Shown piece by piece: positions 23,521 through 36,050 of a DNA stretch of 64,000 bases; position 1 is the stretch's first letter, and each line of letters begins with the position of its first letter. Origin of the DNA: Acanthochlamys bracteata (taxonomy: Eukaryota > Streptophyta > Magnoliopsida > Pandanales > Velloziaceae). Below the pieces are notes generated by a model that made no database searches, had not been told where the DNA came from, and saw only the letters and a list, made by a program, of their open reading frames with translations. The translations under genes were made by a program, and so were the position numbers. The DNA lies in contig CM034144.1 of assembly GCA_019914995.1 (NCBI GenBank), positions 3,317,489 through 3,381,488 on the forward strand, in the 5' to 3' direction.

Positions 23521-24699
23521 ATTCACAATTCACCCCACCAATCTCACCCCTCTCGTGCGCAAATGGAGAATTTTTGATTGCTTTTGGAATATGATTTATC
23601 GATAATTTAATCAAGACAAAAAGGAAGGAAATATACCAAGTATCGAAGATAAGAAAGAACTATGAAGTTCGCTGCTTGCATAGAATTGTCTCTCCTAGAT
23701 TAGCTAGATGTTGTCTCCGAATAGAATATTGCATATTCGATATCTTTCTGCTCATGAAAGCGTCCTAAGATCTGATTTTTTCAATGGACAGTGAAATCTA
23801 ATGATATTCCATGGAAAAAATGAAATGTACAGTAATTGAAGAAGTTTGCTATTTGTTCTTACTGTTTCTGGGTGCAACTGACTAAATCATTTAGGATAGT
23901 TATTTGCAAACTCCATATCTCCCAGCTCAGATCAAATTTTGGAGATCAAATCTGTTAACAAAAGCTAACATGTTAGGCTATCTACGTCCACGATCCGTAC
24001 CAATCTTATCAACTAACGAAGTCTAGAGAAATTAACAAAGTAGATAGACATTAAAGTCAATAAATGGACATAACCATGAAATCTACTTGTTCAATTTTCT
24101 AGGCTTTAGCTGTACGAACTAGTTGCAAATACTTTCACAAGATGTTAGACCAATCAAGAATATATTTAGGATAATGATTTGTAGTTTTTGTGGAGAAAAT
24201 ATTGGAGAAAATTTTGCAAATCAATGAAGATGAAAAAGTTTCAATCATGTAGATAACTCCTACCTGATCCACTTCAAACCCTCATATTTTGGCCATCTGT
24301 CTCTTTTGAAAATCTCTACATGCAGATTGTGAAGGACATCCTGAATATTATTTTTATGGAAAGATATCATGCTGGTTCGTAGGAAAAGTCTAGCAGAAAA
24401 TTCAGAGGACATGGAAGTAGAAAACTAAGAACCACTTGGTGCCGTTAGATGAATTTAAAACTTCATTGGATGTCAGATTTACTTCAAATCTTGAAGATAC
24501 GCTTATCAACCCTAAAGAAATACTCCACATCAGTAGACAATTGCCAGCCAAGGAAAGAAACAATAAGAAATTTCAGAAAAGGAAACAATACTGCTGGAAC
24601 ATGTCATGGCCACCGTCTTCTCTTGATCTTGGCCATTCATTACTCTTAGCCGTTAGAAGCTTGAATAATCGGTGTAGATCTAAGCGTGAGGTCAAGAAG
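23521..24699. other. Spacer, no recognised gene
   Basis: About 1.2 kb. An open stretch of 97 codons (24,436-24,729, plus) runs into the solo LTR. If the LTR is removed its frame continues only a short way past the GAGTC target site. It resembles no family I know. The rest is AT-rich and unstructured. Confidence 0.35.
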
Positions 24700-24704
24700 G
24701 AGTC
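24700..24704. other. Target-site duplication, left copy
   Basis: GAGTC directly before the LTR start TGTCACG. It is identical to 27,440-27,444. Confidence 0.9.
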
Positions 24705-27439
24705 TGTCACGCCCCTACTTAGAGCATGACACCATAATTGTCCCAACAGACTCAAAATGACAAGTACAAAAAATTTTCAAAATTTCGACAGCACTTTCCC
24801 TAAAACTCCAAGAGTGTAAACACAAAATTTTAACATGAACAACACAATATATATATATATATATATACCTTCACATACCACAAAGAAAAACAGTACGATT
24901 ACTAAAATACATACTACGACCAATGGCTACCGGTAGCCCACCGACTATATTACAAAATAAACACAATCCAAAATATAGGACAATACGTAGTTAAGCAAAA
25001 GAGTAGTACATGCCTCTTGAGATTCACAGAGTTATCTATATGCAAAATAGAGTATTAAGGTACATCGAAATACCCTCAACGTGTAGGCTTCGACGATGAT
25101 GCTAATTCAGATTCTCGCCTTACTGGCTCTGAGCTATTTGGGAGAGACCAAAGAAAAGAAAGAAATGAGCCCAGTCTCAGTGAGGTTATAAATAACAAAT
25201 GCACCATTTAAGTTTTCTAAAGCATTATCCTAATGTTTGCATACTAACTTTCTACATGTACAAAAATGCAGGGATTTGATCAAGATCATTATTACTAAGT
25301 TCTGAGTCGTCCCATACCAACTCAGTCTTTAATAAAAAGGATTCGGCTATATGCAATGCATATACTTCAAACAAATAATCATATAATAAATACAAGAAAC
25401 TATGTTTTTTCTTTTTCGCTATATAAGCATTTTATATTATTCTTAAAAGTAAAAGCATCAACATTTCAAATTTAAAAAAAAATATTGAATAAAAATTGAA
25501 TTAACTATAGATAGTTAGAATACAACATATTAACTAACAAATAAATGTATAGATAAATAAATTGTAAAAATATCTAATGAATAGAAGTGAGGTTATATTA
25601 AAAACCAAGCAAATAAGTAAATTAAGAACTTATAATAATTAAATATTTATTTCCAAACATTAAGTTACAATAATTTTACCAGTCAGGGAGTCAGGATAGT
25701 AACCAAGGATCGAGCGAGACCACGTCTCCAACTCGTCCACATATCCATATATTTAACCCGGGGCCGTGGTATTATCGCCCCCACGCGCATGGACCCATCT
25801 AACCTACAGACGAAAGAGAAAGGAGAAGGACGAGAAATCCTGAACTCAGCCCCTGACTATCGCCTGCCTCAATGCAGCGCGAATTTCTAAACATTTCAAA
25901 ATCCACAAATTACCTCAATAAATAATATTTTAAATAAAACTCAAATTAATTGTCACACAATCTATAACTTATTAAATGAAAGCATAATAACATCATACGA
26001 AATCGTTTTCAAGTCATTTAGAAAATTCATAAAATCATCGTCATAAATCATTTAACTCCCTAAGAAGTATAATAACACTTATCCAATCATTCATAAACCA
26101 TATACATGTAACTCATCTTTCAGATTTTCTTTAATACTTATTTGATACATTTATCCACATATATGTAAATCCAAGTTACTATTTATACTATTATAAACAC
26201 TTATCATTGTCAAGAAAACATACATCTTATATAGCTATACATCATGAAGGTATGATCGCAAATGCAAGAAAATGGCAAGGTATGCCCGAAGATCAAAGCA
26301 ATGTTACCTGTGCCGAAAGCCTAGCGTTAGTCTAGGAAGAAAAAGGATGGCACGGTAACCCTCACCTTAAATCCTTCGCTATCTCCTAAGCCACCGCAAT
26401 TGCTTAAACACTATCTTCCTCCCATTTTCGATCCTAACAAGCACGCGTAAATAATTACCAAAGTCCATCAATTTAATATTATCGAATACTAAGCATCTAT
26501 GGAAATATAGCTCTATATCTAATTTAATGCATACTCTTGAGTTCAACTTTCTTTCCCAAACATAACTGTATAAAAATCATAGTTGAATAGAAGCTTACCT
26601 AATTAGACGAATCAACTAGACTCTTAACCGCTTCCAATTTCGGCGTTGAATCTTTAATGCTTTCGATCGAGGAATAATACCTACCGCGTAAAAAGTTAAT
26701 AATTACATTAATAACAAGTCTTAACGACGACATTTAAACGTAGCAACTCACCTAACACAGTGAAAACCACTTGCTCGCCGGATTTCGGCGATTAGGGTTC
26801 CGGCCGCACTTAGCGAGTCTTCAACAGGTGATTCAAAGACTACAAGCAACAAATTACAAACTAACGCACTGGCAGCGAGCTCCTATACACAACACGAGCC
26901 GCCGTGCCGTACGTCGGCCAAGAAGAAGAACGGTGTTATTCCAGCAAGTTGAACGCAAAATTGAGTGGTAGCGCAGCCTATGAGAAGGACAGAGATGGGA
27001 ATTTCATTCTCCGGCCATTAATTCCGGCGATTAGAAGCTTGGCGGTGAAACCCGCAGCCAACAAGGAAAGCACAAAATCTCACTGCTCCGATGGTAATTG
27101 GCTTGCAGATTGAAAGGAAAAGATGAATGAAAGGAGAAGAAAATTTATTTGGCTTCAATTGAGAGAAACATCAGCTGGAGGGAAGATCGCGTGGAGAGGG
27201 CAGCGGTGAAGCTTCACTGCACGCGGGGGAGAAGGGAAAGCAAAAAGGAAAAAGAGATAAAGTGATAAGGAGAAAGAGAAGACCTAGGGAAATTTAGAAA
27301 AATCTAGATAGCTAGGTTAGGTGTAGTGGGTTTAATTTTGATTGGACTCACACCTAATATGCTACCGACTCAAGGCAGGCTAACTTAAAAATGAAAGCAA
27401 ATTTCAAATATAGCCTTAAAAATATTCAAGCATGTTACA
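24705..27439 (+). mobile_element. Solo LTR, 2,735 bp, perfect 5-bp TSD
   Basis: It starts TGTCACGCCCC and ends CATGTTACA, giving TGT...ACA termini, and is flanked on both sides by GAGTC. No primer site, gag, pol or second LTR lies inside or next to it. It is therefore most simply a solo LTR left by recombination between two LTRs of a Ty3/gypsy-type element with very long LTRs. It contains an (AT)n run at about 24,847-24,866, a CCCGGGGCCGTGG-type GC-rich spot near 25,757 and no long open frame. A truncated relative lies at 18,900-20,070. Confidence 0.9.
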
Positions 27440-27444
27440 GAGTC
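27440..27444. other. Target-site duplication, right copy
   Basis: GAGTC directly after TTACA, identical to 24,700-24,704. Confidence 0.9.
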
Positions 27445-27579
27445 TTCCCAATATAGTTGCAGCATCGAGGACAGCAATAAAAACATATTACATTGAGCAA
27501 AATTGAGATCATTCATTGCTACATGCAAAGGAGAACATCCTTAAAACCTTAAGCTTACATTAAGCCCTTAGTTCTCTTT

Positions 27580-28136
27580 ATTTAATTTGAGTGAAATCCC
27601 TTGTGTCTTTTATTGTGAAATCAGATATCATTATAAGAGAGATCACTTGAGTTAAACCCCGTGACATGCTTATAACCTTGAGAAAAAGGTTATTGTAGAT
27701 CTCGCTTGTTCTCGAGTGAGCTAGCCTAGAACTACGTTAGCGGATTTTTGCTAGGCCATTGACAAGCCGTACACGCTGCAGCTGCATAGATTTTGAGAAG
27801 TTTAGATGGTTATGGTTAGTTATCTTGTGAGAGGACTTCGCTTGAGCTGGAGATGTTTTGCGAAACATCAAATCTCAATGATTGTACGTTGGATTAAAGT
27901 TAGTAGTTTTCCTTCTGTGGCAAGTGACATTATTTGCTTGCCTTTTTAAGTTTTGTTATGCTTACATCTTCGAAGCAGGTTACTGTTTACTCTCGCTTAC
28001 TCGTCAATAACCTTAGCGGCTGATTGACTCTTCACTGTTCAATGACTAAATTCAGAAGAGAAAAGTTTTTCAATTTTTATTTGTTTCCATAACTCACTTT
28101 ACTCCCCTTTATTGAGTTTTGCAGGTTTCTCTATCA
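27580..28136 (+). repeat. LTR-like repeat, copy B
   Basis: Counterpart of 22,991-23,520. It ends TCTCTATCA and is followed after two bases by TGGTATTTGAGC (28,139-28,150), close to the tRNA-Met primer site TGGTATCAGAGC. This fits the 3' boundary of a 5' LTR. The left boundary is not clear. Confidence 0.65.
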
Positions 28137-28138
28137 AT

Positions 28139-28150
28139 TGGTATTTGAGC
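28139..28150 (+). other. Degenerate primer-binding site
   Basis: TGGTATTTGAGC differs at two positions from TGGTATCAGAGC and sits two bases after an LTR-like CA end. Confidence 0.6.
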
Positions 28151-29640
28151 ATATTTCTAACAGATAGATACTAACAACCTTAGAGGTAACCATCACTATT
28201 GCAAGCATGGACATCGCTGTATGCAAATGAAGATTGTCAAATCAACCACCACTTGTTTATTGCTTGAACTATGGATATTAGAAAATCAAGATAAGTATCT
28301 TTATTCAAGCGCCAGAATTTAACTGGTGTTGATTATTGTGGAATGCGGATTTGGTACTAGTTATTGAATGGTTGATCTTATTGATGGACTTATTGGTTGA
28401 TTATAATTAAGTCATATCAGTATTTTATTTATGGACTACTTATTTACTCATTTTATTTACCTATCAATTTATTATATTTACTCTTTAGTTAACTTCTTTC
28501 TAATCAAATGATTTATCTATTGATTATTTATAAATTGTGTATCTAATTATTCGTTATGATTTAATTCTTTGATTCGACTATTTATTTATTACTTAGTTTT
28601 GTTTGTTAATTATATTGAATTTTCAATATGCATACTTTATAAGATGTTAGGTAATGCATTTTTTATAATACATAAAGTAGGTTAACTTAGGTTTTATTAT
28701 ATGATCCGTAATTGTAGCATACTGTATAGCATGTGACCGTATCTCCCCTACTTCAAACTAGATCGGTATAGAGAACCTTAAATGGTGCATTCTCGTTTTT
28801 CACCCCATTGAAATTGAGCTCATTCTTCTTCTTTTCTTTGGCCTCGACTAGATAACTCGGAGGCGTAGAAGAGAAGAATGTATGCATTGTCATTCGGATC
28901 ACATACTGATGGTATCTAATAATCTTTAGCATTTTTCATTATATAGAGAGCTTCGTGGCTTTGAAAGATCTTTAGCATGTAGAGGATATTTAATGATAAT
29001 GCATATCCACATATAAGAAATCCAATATCATAAAAACACCAACCAAAACAGCCGTCAATTAGAAAGCTACTATGCTTGTGACCCTCCAAAGTTTGAAATA
29101 GACTAAACCTTCAAAGGCTAATCCGCTTACATGCCAAAAGAAAAAACTGTCTAATAGCATAATACACCTCATTAAGCATATAGCTCAATTCTTGGTTGTT
29201 ATGCTTTAAACTCGATACCATAAAAGCTTTGTAGGTAAGTCAACCTCCAAACTCAACCAGTAACTAGTTGATCCTAGCACAAAAGGAATGTACACATAGT
29301 GAAAAAGGATAACAACACTAAAGCATTATATACACTTAGCGCTTTAAACAGCTTAAGAAAAGGCGAAAGGTACTAGTCCTGCGAAAATATAAAGCGTAGA
29401 TCTAGTACTTTGAATTAAACAACTACCCCACAACAAGGGAAATCCAACACATCCTCGTCAACAATGTGAGCTTAACAAAAACTCTAACGTTACAGTAGAT
29501 GATCTGAGTGCTACGCAAATAAAACTGAATTATTGTGTTAGCGTCGAACAAAATTATCAAAGAAAATTGCAGATACTAAGCAAAAGCGGTAAATAAAGCT
29601 GTAAATAAAACTAAAGATAAAAAAACTAATTTGATTCCTC
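28151..29640. other. AT-rich non-coding stretch
   Basis: About 1.5 kb. The 28,400-28,620 part is a run of TTTAT/TATTTA words. No gene, no clear repeat termini and no RNA gene are visible. It may be decayed internal sequence of the LTR element whose primer site lies at 28,139. Confidence 0.35.
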
Positions 29641-29990
29641 GATACTTACATGAGGTGCCTAGCACCCTTATTTATATTGGGGACTCTTGCCTTGTCGGTA
29701 GAGTCCTTAGACTATATGAATTCAACAAAAGATAGAACTTGTGCTAAACAAGAAACTAATAAAAGTTTCCTAATAAACTCTAATTCCCCTAAGTCTCATT
29801 ATCCTCTTCCAGTGGAACTCATAATGCATGTATTGCCCAAACTATTTGCCTAGTCGTATTGTAACATTCAATCCCTCCTGAAATCAACCTTGTCCTCAAG
29901 GTTGACGTATGCCTTTGCTCTGCATGTCGAGCTCACCAAGGGATATAATCTATGTATGTTGGGCGATGCTACTTTTAATAGAACTCCTTA
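29560..29990 (-). repeat. LTR and 3' end of a retrotransposon, minus strand
   Basis: On the minus strand CAACCTTGAGGACAAGGTTG leads to a purine tract TTTCAGGAGGGA and then TGAATGTTACAATACGAC, a polypurine-tract/LTR junction near 29,865-29,880. The CTTGAGGACAAGG word is common at the 3' end of plant gypsy elements. Within the LTR-like part a TATA signal (CCAATATAAATAAGGG, about 29,665-29,680) precedes a plausible transcription start. The left boundary and the rest of the element are missing. The Mutator-like element begins shortly to the right. Confidence 0.55.
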
Positions 29991-30239
29991 AGCCCATCCT
30001 GAAGTTTCTTAAGTAGATAAAGGCATATCTCTACTGTTGTCAGACCTTGCAGAAGTTGTTCCTTATAATTATCCTCATCCCTGATATTGCTGCTATGTCT
30101 ATAGAGTGACATAATCAACTTAGCTTAAGCTTCAGATCTTGCATGATCTGAATAAACCTCTTGTAGCTATGCCAATTATACTTTTGAAAGGCATGAACTT
30201 CAACAAAAACAATTCCCTCCAATGGCTTTTTCAGTGCAT

Positions 30240-30715
30240 AGTTTCAATCGCCTTACTTCTCTCCCTACGCTTTCTCGAGCGATCATCAGACCTGATCGAT
30301 CTCGGTGCGATTTTGCAATCGTCGGCCGAATATTTGGCTGAAATCATCTCCTTTCTTCTATTCATCTTCCATTTTCTCATTCACATAGCCGATCGAAACC
30401 CTAACACCGAAGACCGCTGCGAAACATCATCGTTGCCTGCCGGCGATCGTCTTTGTAGTGCAAATGAGTAAGTTCTCTTCCCCACCTTATTCTAATCTTT
30501 CTCAGTTGATCAATTTCATCAATTGAGGCATTGAGCACCTTATCAATGCTACCTGGATCCGGTAAGCTATTATTTTTTTTTTTCAATTTAGTCAATTTCA
30601 TACTCATTTGATCAATTTCTTCAAGATTATACTAATATGCATTGTTTTCTAATTTTTTTGAATTTGTTTTTCAACTCGGCATTGACAATGGTGGTGAAGA
30701 AAGTTTGCAGGAGCT
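30240..30715 (+). repeat. Left terminal inverted repeat of Mutator-like element
   Basis: It pairs with 36,650-37,130 in reverse complement along its whole length: TGATCGATCTC, GGCTGAAATCATCTCCTTTCTTCTATTC, CCGATCGAA, GCGAAACATC(A/G)TCGTTGC, AGTAAGTTCTCTTCCC, TCAGTTGATCAATTTCATC, ACTAATATGCATT and CTCGGCATTGACA. The outermost bases are uncertain by some tens of bp. Such long arms are typical of Mutator-like elements. Confidence 0.88.
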
Positions 30716-30853
30716 TTTCTGCCGGAGACAGTAGCAATGTGAAAGTAATTTTTTTTTGTAGCTCGGCATTGAGAAAGTAATTTTTCAGTTCTACTAATAT
30801 GCATTACTTTTTTTTTATAGTTGCAGCGAAGAAAATTTGTTGGCTAAGACAAT

Positions 30854-31106
30854 AAGGAACGAGAAAGTTTTGCTTGATGAAGTATGATGATGAAGATTGC
30901 AGATGGTGAATATTGCAAATGAGATAGTAAGGAATGAGAAAGTTTTTGCTTGATGAAGTATTTTTGTGAATACTGAAGAATGATGATGAAGATTAGAGAT
31001 GGTGAAGATTGCAAATGAGACAGTAAGGAATGAGAAAGTTTTTGCTTGATGAAGTAATTTTGTGAATACCGAAGAATGATGATGAAGATTGCATACGAGA
31101 CAGTAT
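30854..31106. repeat. Tandem repeat, three units of 75-96 bp
   Basis: Units start at 30,854, 30,929 and 31,025 with AAGGAA(C/T)GAGAAAGTTTTTGC and contain TGATGAAGTA, GAATGATGATGAAGAT and GCAAATGAGACAGT. The first unit lacks a 21-bp segment (TTTTGTGAATAC.GAAGAA). Confidence 0.85.
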
Positions 31107-31920
31107 GGAGACAGCTCTATTAGTAGTGAATTTTGCAGATGGTGAAAACAGGAAGAGAAGAAGATATTGAACAATGTCGATTTTTCTTCTTTTCGAGTTT
31201 TATTTTTTTTTATAATTTTGTGAATACATACATTCTCTGAACGTGATGTTCACTTAGCAACTAGTGACAGCAAAATCAAGAGATTGTAATGTTATTCTGT
31301 GAATATTCTGTATCAAACACACCAATGTATCTTGTTGTTGCTTGATGAAATAAAGAAGTTTATTTTTGTTGAAAAATGTTTGATGTGGTGAAGATTGCAT
31401 ATAGCTTAGAATGCAATGGCTTATTAAGATTGCAATATAGTTTTATATGGAATGGATTTTATACATGTTAATCTTCCAGCAAGCAAAGAAAAAATTGAAA
31501 AAAAGAAGAAAAACATAGTAAAGCAGAACAACCGAAAACATTTCACTTATATAGGGTACATTAGACATTAGCTACCAAAACTAATTTAATCCATTATCAT
31601 TAGCTACCTAATCTTATATTTTCCAGCCTCAGACATCTCCATCCCGTTGCAACTCTCTGTTTGTGCGGGAATCTGTTTCGCTAACTCTTAGCTGTCCACC
31701 ATCATTTCTAAATTTTTTTTCATATTCTTCTCTTCTTCTACTACTCATAATGACTCAGTTTCACACAAGTATTTTCTTTCGAGAAATGATCATCACCTTT
31801 CTCTTTATTTCACTATGGAGTTTTGAACGTTGTTGCTTATGTTTTCTTTTTTTCCCTATGTTGAGCTTTCAGATTACGAGCTCGGTTCTTCTTCTCTTCC
31901 AACTCCAAACGTATGTAAGG

Positions 31921-34270
31921 AGAATGACAAGTTATTGTGCTTAGGGATGACATTTGAAAGCCTTGAGACTGCGAAACAATTCATATCAATTATGAAAAAG
32001 CCGTGAGACTTAGCGTCGTTACCCAATCTAGGAAAAAAACATAAACTTTTTCTAATGAAGTCACTATTTGTCAAATGACCTACGATCGTTACGGAAATAA
32101 CAGAAGCAGGGGATTGCAAAAGACAAATGACGGATTCGAGAAAGAAGTCATAAGAAAGAGAAGTATAAGTACGGCAAAATTCGGATGCTCTGCAATAGTG
32201 AGAGTAAAAAAGTAACTTAATGGATTGTGGGAAGTGGTCGGTTATGAAGGTTAGCACAATCACGACCTAGTTAGCCTTGTAAAAATAATGCGTATACTTG
32301 TTTGTAAAAATATACCATTTGCAACTAACACGTGGATTGACTCATTTTCGGATGAAAACATACCCGTCACTAGGATTGCAGATATACTTGACGGAACTCA
32401 AAATAGTTTTGATGATAGAGACTGTTGTGCCGCTCAAATGAATACAAAAAACCGATCAGTGGCAATGCTACCGCAGCCATTAGTTTCTTTAAAAGAAAGA
32501 GTCTAAAAGATCCGAGTTTTTTTTGATGCAATACGAATGGATAAAGAGTCAAGGGCAATTAATTTTTTTGGATAGACGGTAGATCACACACACAATTTCA
32601 ATATTTTTGTGATGTGGTATTTTTTGACACCACCTATCGCAGAATGTGTACAAAATGTCATTTGCGCCATTCACTAGAGTCAACCATCATTCCAATCCAG
32701 TTTGGTTGTGCATTGTTTTTTGATGAGATAGAGAAATCCTTTCATTGGCTCTTTGGGACATGGCTTACAGATATGGGTGGTGATGCTCTATGTTCAATCA
32801 TCACAGATTAAGATAGAGCTATGATTACAGGTAGTGTTAAGGTATTTCCTAACACATGATATAGATTTTGTTTGTGGTATATTATAAAAAAATTTGTAGA
32901 AAAGCTCTCGCATTTGTATTTCAAAAGCTCAAATTTCAAGAAAGAAATGAAGAAGTGTATTAGAGAAAGTTATACTACTAGCACTTTTGAGATTTGGTTG
33001 AAAGTATTGTGTACATATAGATTGCAGGAGAATAAGTGACTTCAAAAAATATACGAAATTAGACAGAAATAGGCATCATTCTATTAATTAGATACTTTTT
33101 ATGCTAGCATGAACACTACTAGGCTCTCCGAAGATATGAATGGTATTTAGAAAACTTTTTTTTGATCGACAATAGCACTTCGAGAGTTTGTTTTGAAGAG
33201 TGAAAAGTTTTTGAGTAAAATTATTGAAATAGAAAAGAAAGAATATTATATGAATGAACACTCATGTCGCATTATCAATGGGTACATATTTGCTTCGAAA
33301 AGTGCAGCAAAAATATACACGAGAAATTTGTACGATAAGTTTAAAAAAGAATTTGAAAAAGCTCAAACTGTATATGTGTTGCATAACAATGAGAGGGGGT
33401 GTTACAGCTACACAACTTATATTTATAAGTCTCGAGCGGAAGGTAAAGTTCAATCGAACAACAAAAAAGATAGCTGCAAATGTAAGCTTTTTGAGTTTAT
33501 GGGGATTGCTTATGGACATCTTGTGAAGTATTTCTTGACTAGTGATATAGAGATGCCAAACCACTTTATTGTACAGCGGTGGAAGAAGAAGGGGGGGGAG
33601 GGGCAAACAAATACAAAGCTAAATATGATAGTAGATCTGTAAGTTGGCATCAGAATGTAAAAGGACTACCCAACTACAGACGGTTTGCAATCAATTGATT
33701 TATGAAATAGCTAAAACTGATGAGTGCTACCAAATTTTCCTTGAAAGCATTAGAACAAACAGCACTGATGCTCAGAGAAGTAAGAAAGGCTTTTCACCAT
33801 GTTAGAATTCTAGTTGTCCATTCTGTACTGTCAATGAGAACCTACAAGCTATAGTTGATGCATCTCAAGTTTACTGTTGAATACTCATAGCTCACAAACT
33901 AAGGGAAGAAAAAGAGAAGGAACTATTTACAAGGGTAATAGTAGAAGAAAAAGGTTTGGAATAAGCCACAGCAAAAGCCAAAGCAAAGACAGTACAAATT
34001 CCGCGTATTGTAACAAGTCCGGTGTTTAACACGACAAAAAAATTATTCTGAAAATCTAAATAGAAAAAAAAAAGACAAGTAAGATAATTATTTGCTTAGT
34101 TTTGATTTTGGTAACATTCTTCTTTTTATAAATCCAAACGTTTCTATTGACATTTGTCATCAATCTTTATTGATAGTTATTTAAAGAGATGATAACGAGG
34201 ACAAAGATACGAGCAAAGAAGACAATGAGGATGAAGGGCTAGCTATTAATTTAGAGTAGGATGATGAATT
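31921..34270 (+). pseudogene. FAR1-related MULE transposase pseudogene, copy 1
   Basis: FAR1-related proteins are transposase-derived, DNA-binding and nuclear. Here a FAR1-domain start LGMTFESLETAKQF lies at 31,940-31,985 and a damaged cysteine/histidine part follows to about 32,260. The MULE DDE core lies at about 32,610-32,890: VFFDTTYRRMCTK carries the first D, then FGCALFFDE, HWLFGTWLTDMGG and IITD. A late open part (33,193-33,642) includes a SWIM finger CKCKLFEFMGIAYGHLVKYF, in which the third metal ligand C is Y. A CCHC-like tail near 34,005 is decayed. Intron-like gaps and many stops occur. Reading order matches copy 2 at 57,110-59,090 throughout. Confidence 0.88.
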
Positions 34271-34379
34271 TACTTTGACATTTTTGGAAGAATTTGGATG
34301 TTGTCTTCAATCTTGTTAAGTTGCATTATATAGTGAGCAATTTCTTATGTTCAACTTATATGTTCAATTATTATTCTTC

Positions 34380-35460
34380 CTATTTGCATTTTCAAAAAAA
34401 GTGAAAAAAATGACAGCAAAAAAAAAAAAAGTAAAACAAAACACTGAATAAAATCAGTAAAATAAAGAAGTGAAAAAAAAACTATGAAAAAAAAGAAGTG
34501 AAGAAAAGTAAAATTATAGAGAAATAAAAAAATGAAAAAATACAGTGAAAAAAAGAAGTGAAAAAAATAGTGAAACAAAAAGAAAAGTGAACATAATGAC
34601 AGTGAAAAAAAGAAATAGAACAAAACAATGAAAAAAAATAATAGAATAAAAAAGTGTAAAAAACAGTGAAAAAGTACGTGGAAAAAATTGTGAAAAAAAG
34701 AAGTGAAAAAACAGGAAATAAAAAGGTGAAAAATTAACGGTGAAAAAAGTGAAAAAAAATAGTGAAATAAAAAAAATAAAAAATACCAGCAAAAAAAATA
34801 GTAAAATAAATAAAGTCCAAACAAGTGAAAGAAGTAAAAAAAAGGTGAATAAAATGAAAAATAAAAAAAGTGAAAGTTAACAGTGAAAGAAAGAAGTGAA
34901 GAAAATAGTAAAAGAAAATGACGGTGAAACAAAGAAGTAGAATAAAACAGTGAAAAAAATAGTAAAATAAAAAAGTGAAGAAATAGTGAAAAAAATTGTG
35001 AAAAAACAGAAGTGGAAAAAAAGGAAATAAAGAAGTGAAAATTTAACAGTAATAAAAGTAAAAGAAAACAAGCGAAAAAAACAGTGAAAGAAGAAGTGAA
35101 AAGAAATAGTGAAAAAAAGAAATTGAAAAAAAGAACTAAAAATAGTGAAAATTAATAGTGAAAAAAAGAGTGAAAAGAAGTGTAATAAATAGTGAAATAA
35201 AAAAGTGAAAAAAACAAAAGTGAAATAAAAGTGAAAAAATGCTAGCGGAAAAAAAAGTAAAATGAAGAGTGACAAAAAAGTAAAATAAAAAAAGTTTAAA
35301 AAATAGGAAAAAAAGAAGTTCAATAAAATTGTGAAAAAAAAAGTAAAAAAAAAGTGAAAAAGTATAGTGAAAAAAATAAAAGTAAAAATATGACAGTAGA
35401 AAAAAGAAGTTAAATAAAATAGTTAAAAAACAGTAAGACAAAAAACATAAATATTTTTTT
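34380..35460. repeat. A-rich low-complexity block, GTGAAAAAA words
   Basis: About 1.1 kb made of irregular GTGAAAAAAAGAAGTG and TAAAATAAAAAAGTG words with purines almost only on the plus strand. On the minus strand it yields long Phe/Leu/Ser frames that are composition artefacts. Confidence 0.9.
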
Positions 35461-35464
35461 AAAA

Positions 35465-36050
35465 ATAGAGCATTCACTTGAATCTTACTATCACAATTTA
35501 GCATTGAGTTAAAATAGCTCACACTTGAATATAACTAACACTTGCATTCACTAAATATAACTCACTTAAGCATTGCATTCACATATGCATATTCACTTAA
35601 GTATAACTCACACTTGTATTCACTTAAATATAGCTACACTTGGGCATTACATTCAGACATGAACCTTCACTTGAGCATAATCACACTTGTATTCATTTAA
35701 ACATAGCTCCAATTGAGTATTACATTCACAATTGAACATTCACTTGAATATAACTCATAATGAGCATTCACCTGAATAGAATATTCACTGATGCATTCAC
35801 AAAACATTCCTGAAGAAAGCATTTACATTTCATTCAAATGCCAAAGCCATTTTAACAACTTTTTCTGGACTGAGCATTACTTCCACACTGAGCATTAATA
35901 ATAAGTCATACATGAGTAACTTTCACACTTGAGATTCACTTGCATATAGCTCCAACAAGCATTCACTTTAAACACAAAAACATTTCATTTACATGCATTC
36001 AAATGTTAAAGCCATTCAAGACATTTCACTCAAGTGCCAAGTTTCTCCAA
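35465..36050. repeat. CACTTG/GCATTCAC word repeat
   Basis: Irregular tandem words such as CACTTGAATATAACTCACACTTG, GAGCATTACATTCACA and GCATTCACTT recur at intervals of about 25-60 bp. They blend rightwards into AAATGCCAAAGC repeats (35,840, 36,004, 36,090). Confidence 0.7.

Noticed and set aside
30815..31174. 119-codon minus-strand frame with repeated FSFLT.SFAIF segments
   Set aside because: The repeats simply follow the DNA tandem repeat at 30,854-31,106 and no gene features accompany them.
31874..32263. 129-codon minus-strand frame
   Set aside because: It lies antisense to the FAR1 domain of the Mutator-like gene. Copy 2 has no equivalent.
34351..35522. Long minus-strand frames rich in Phe, Leu and Ser that look like membrane proteins
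   Set aside because: They are the complement of the GTGAAAAAA block. Composition alone explains them, and there is no start context or conserved motif.
35465..36050. CRISPR-like spaced repeats
   Set aside because: The words are degenerate with irregular spacing and no constant repeat length. Together with the plant context this rules out a CRISPR array.
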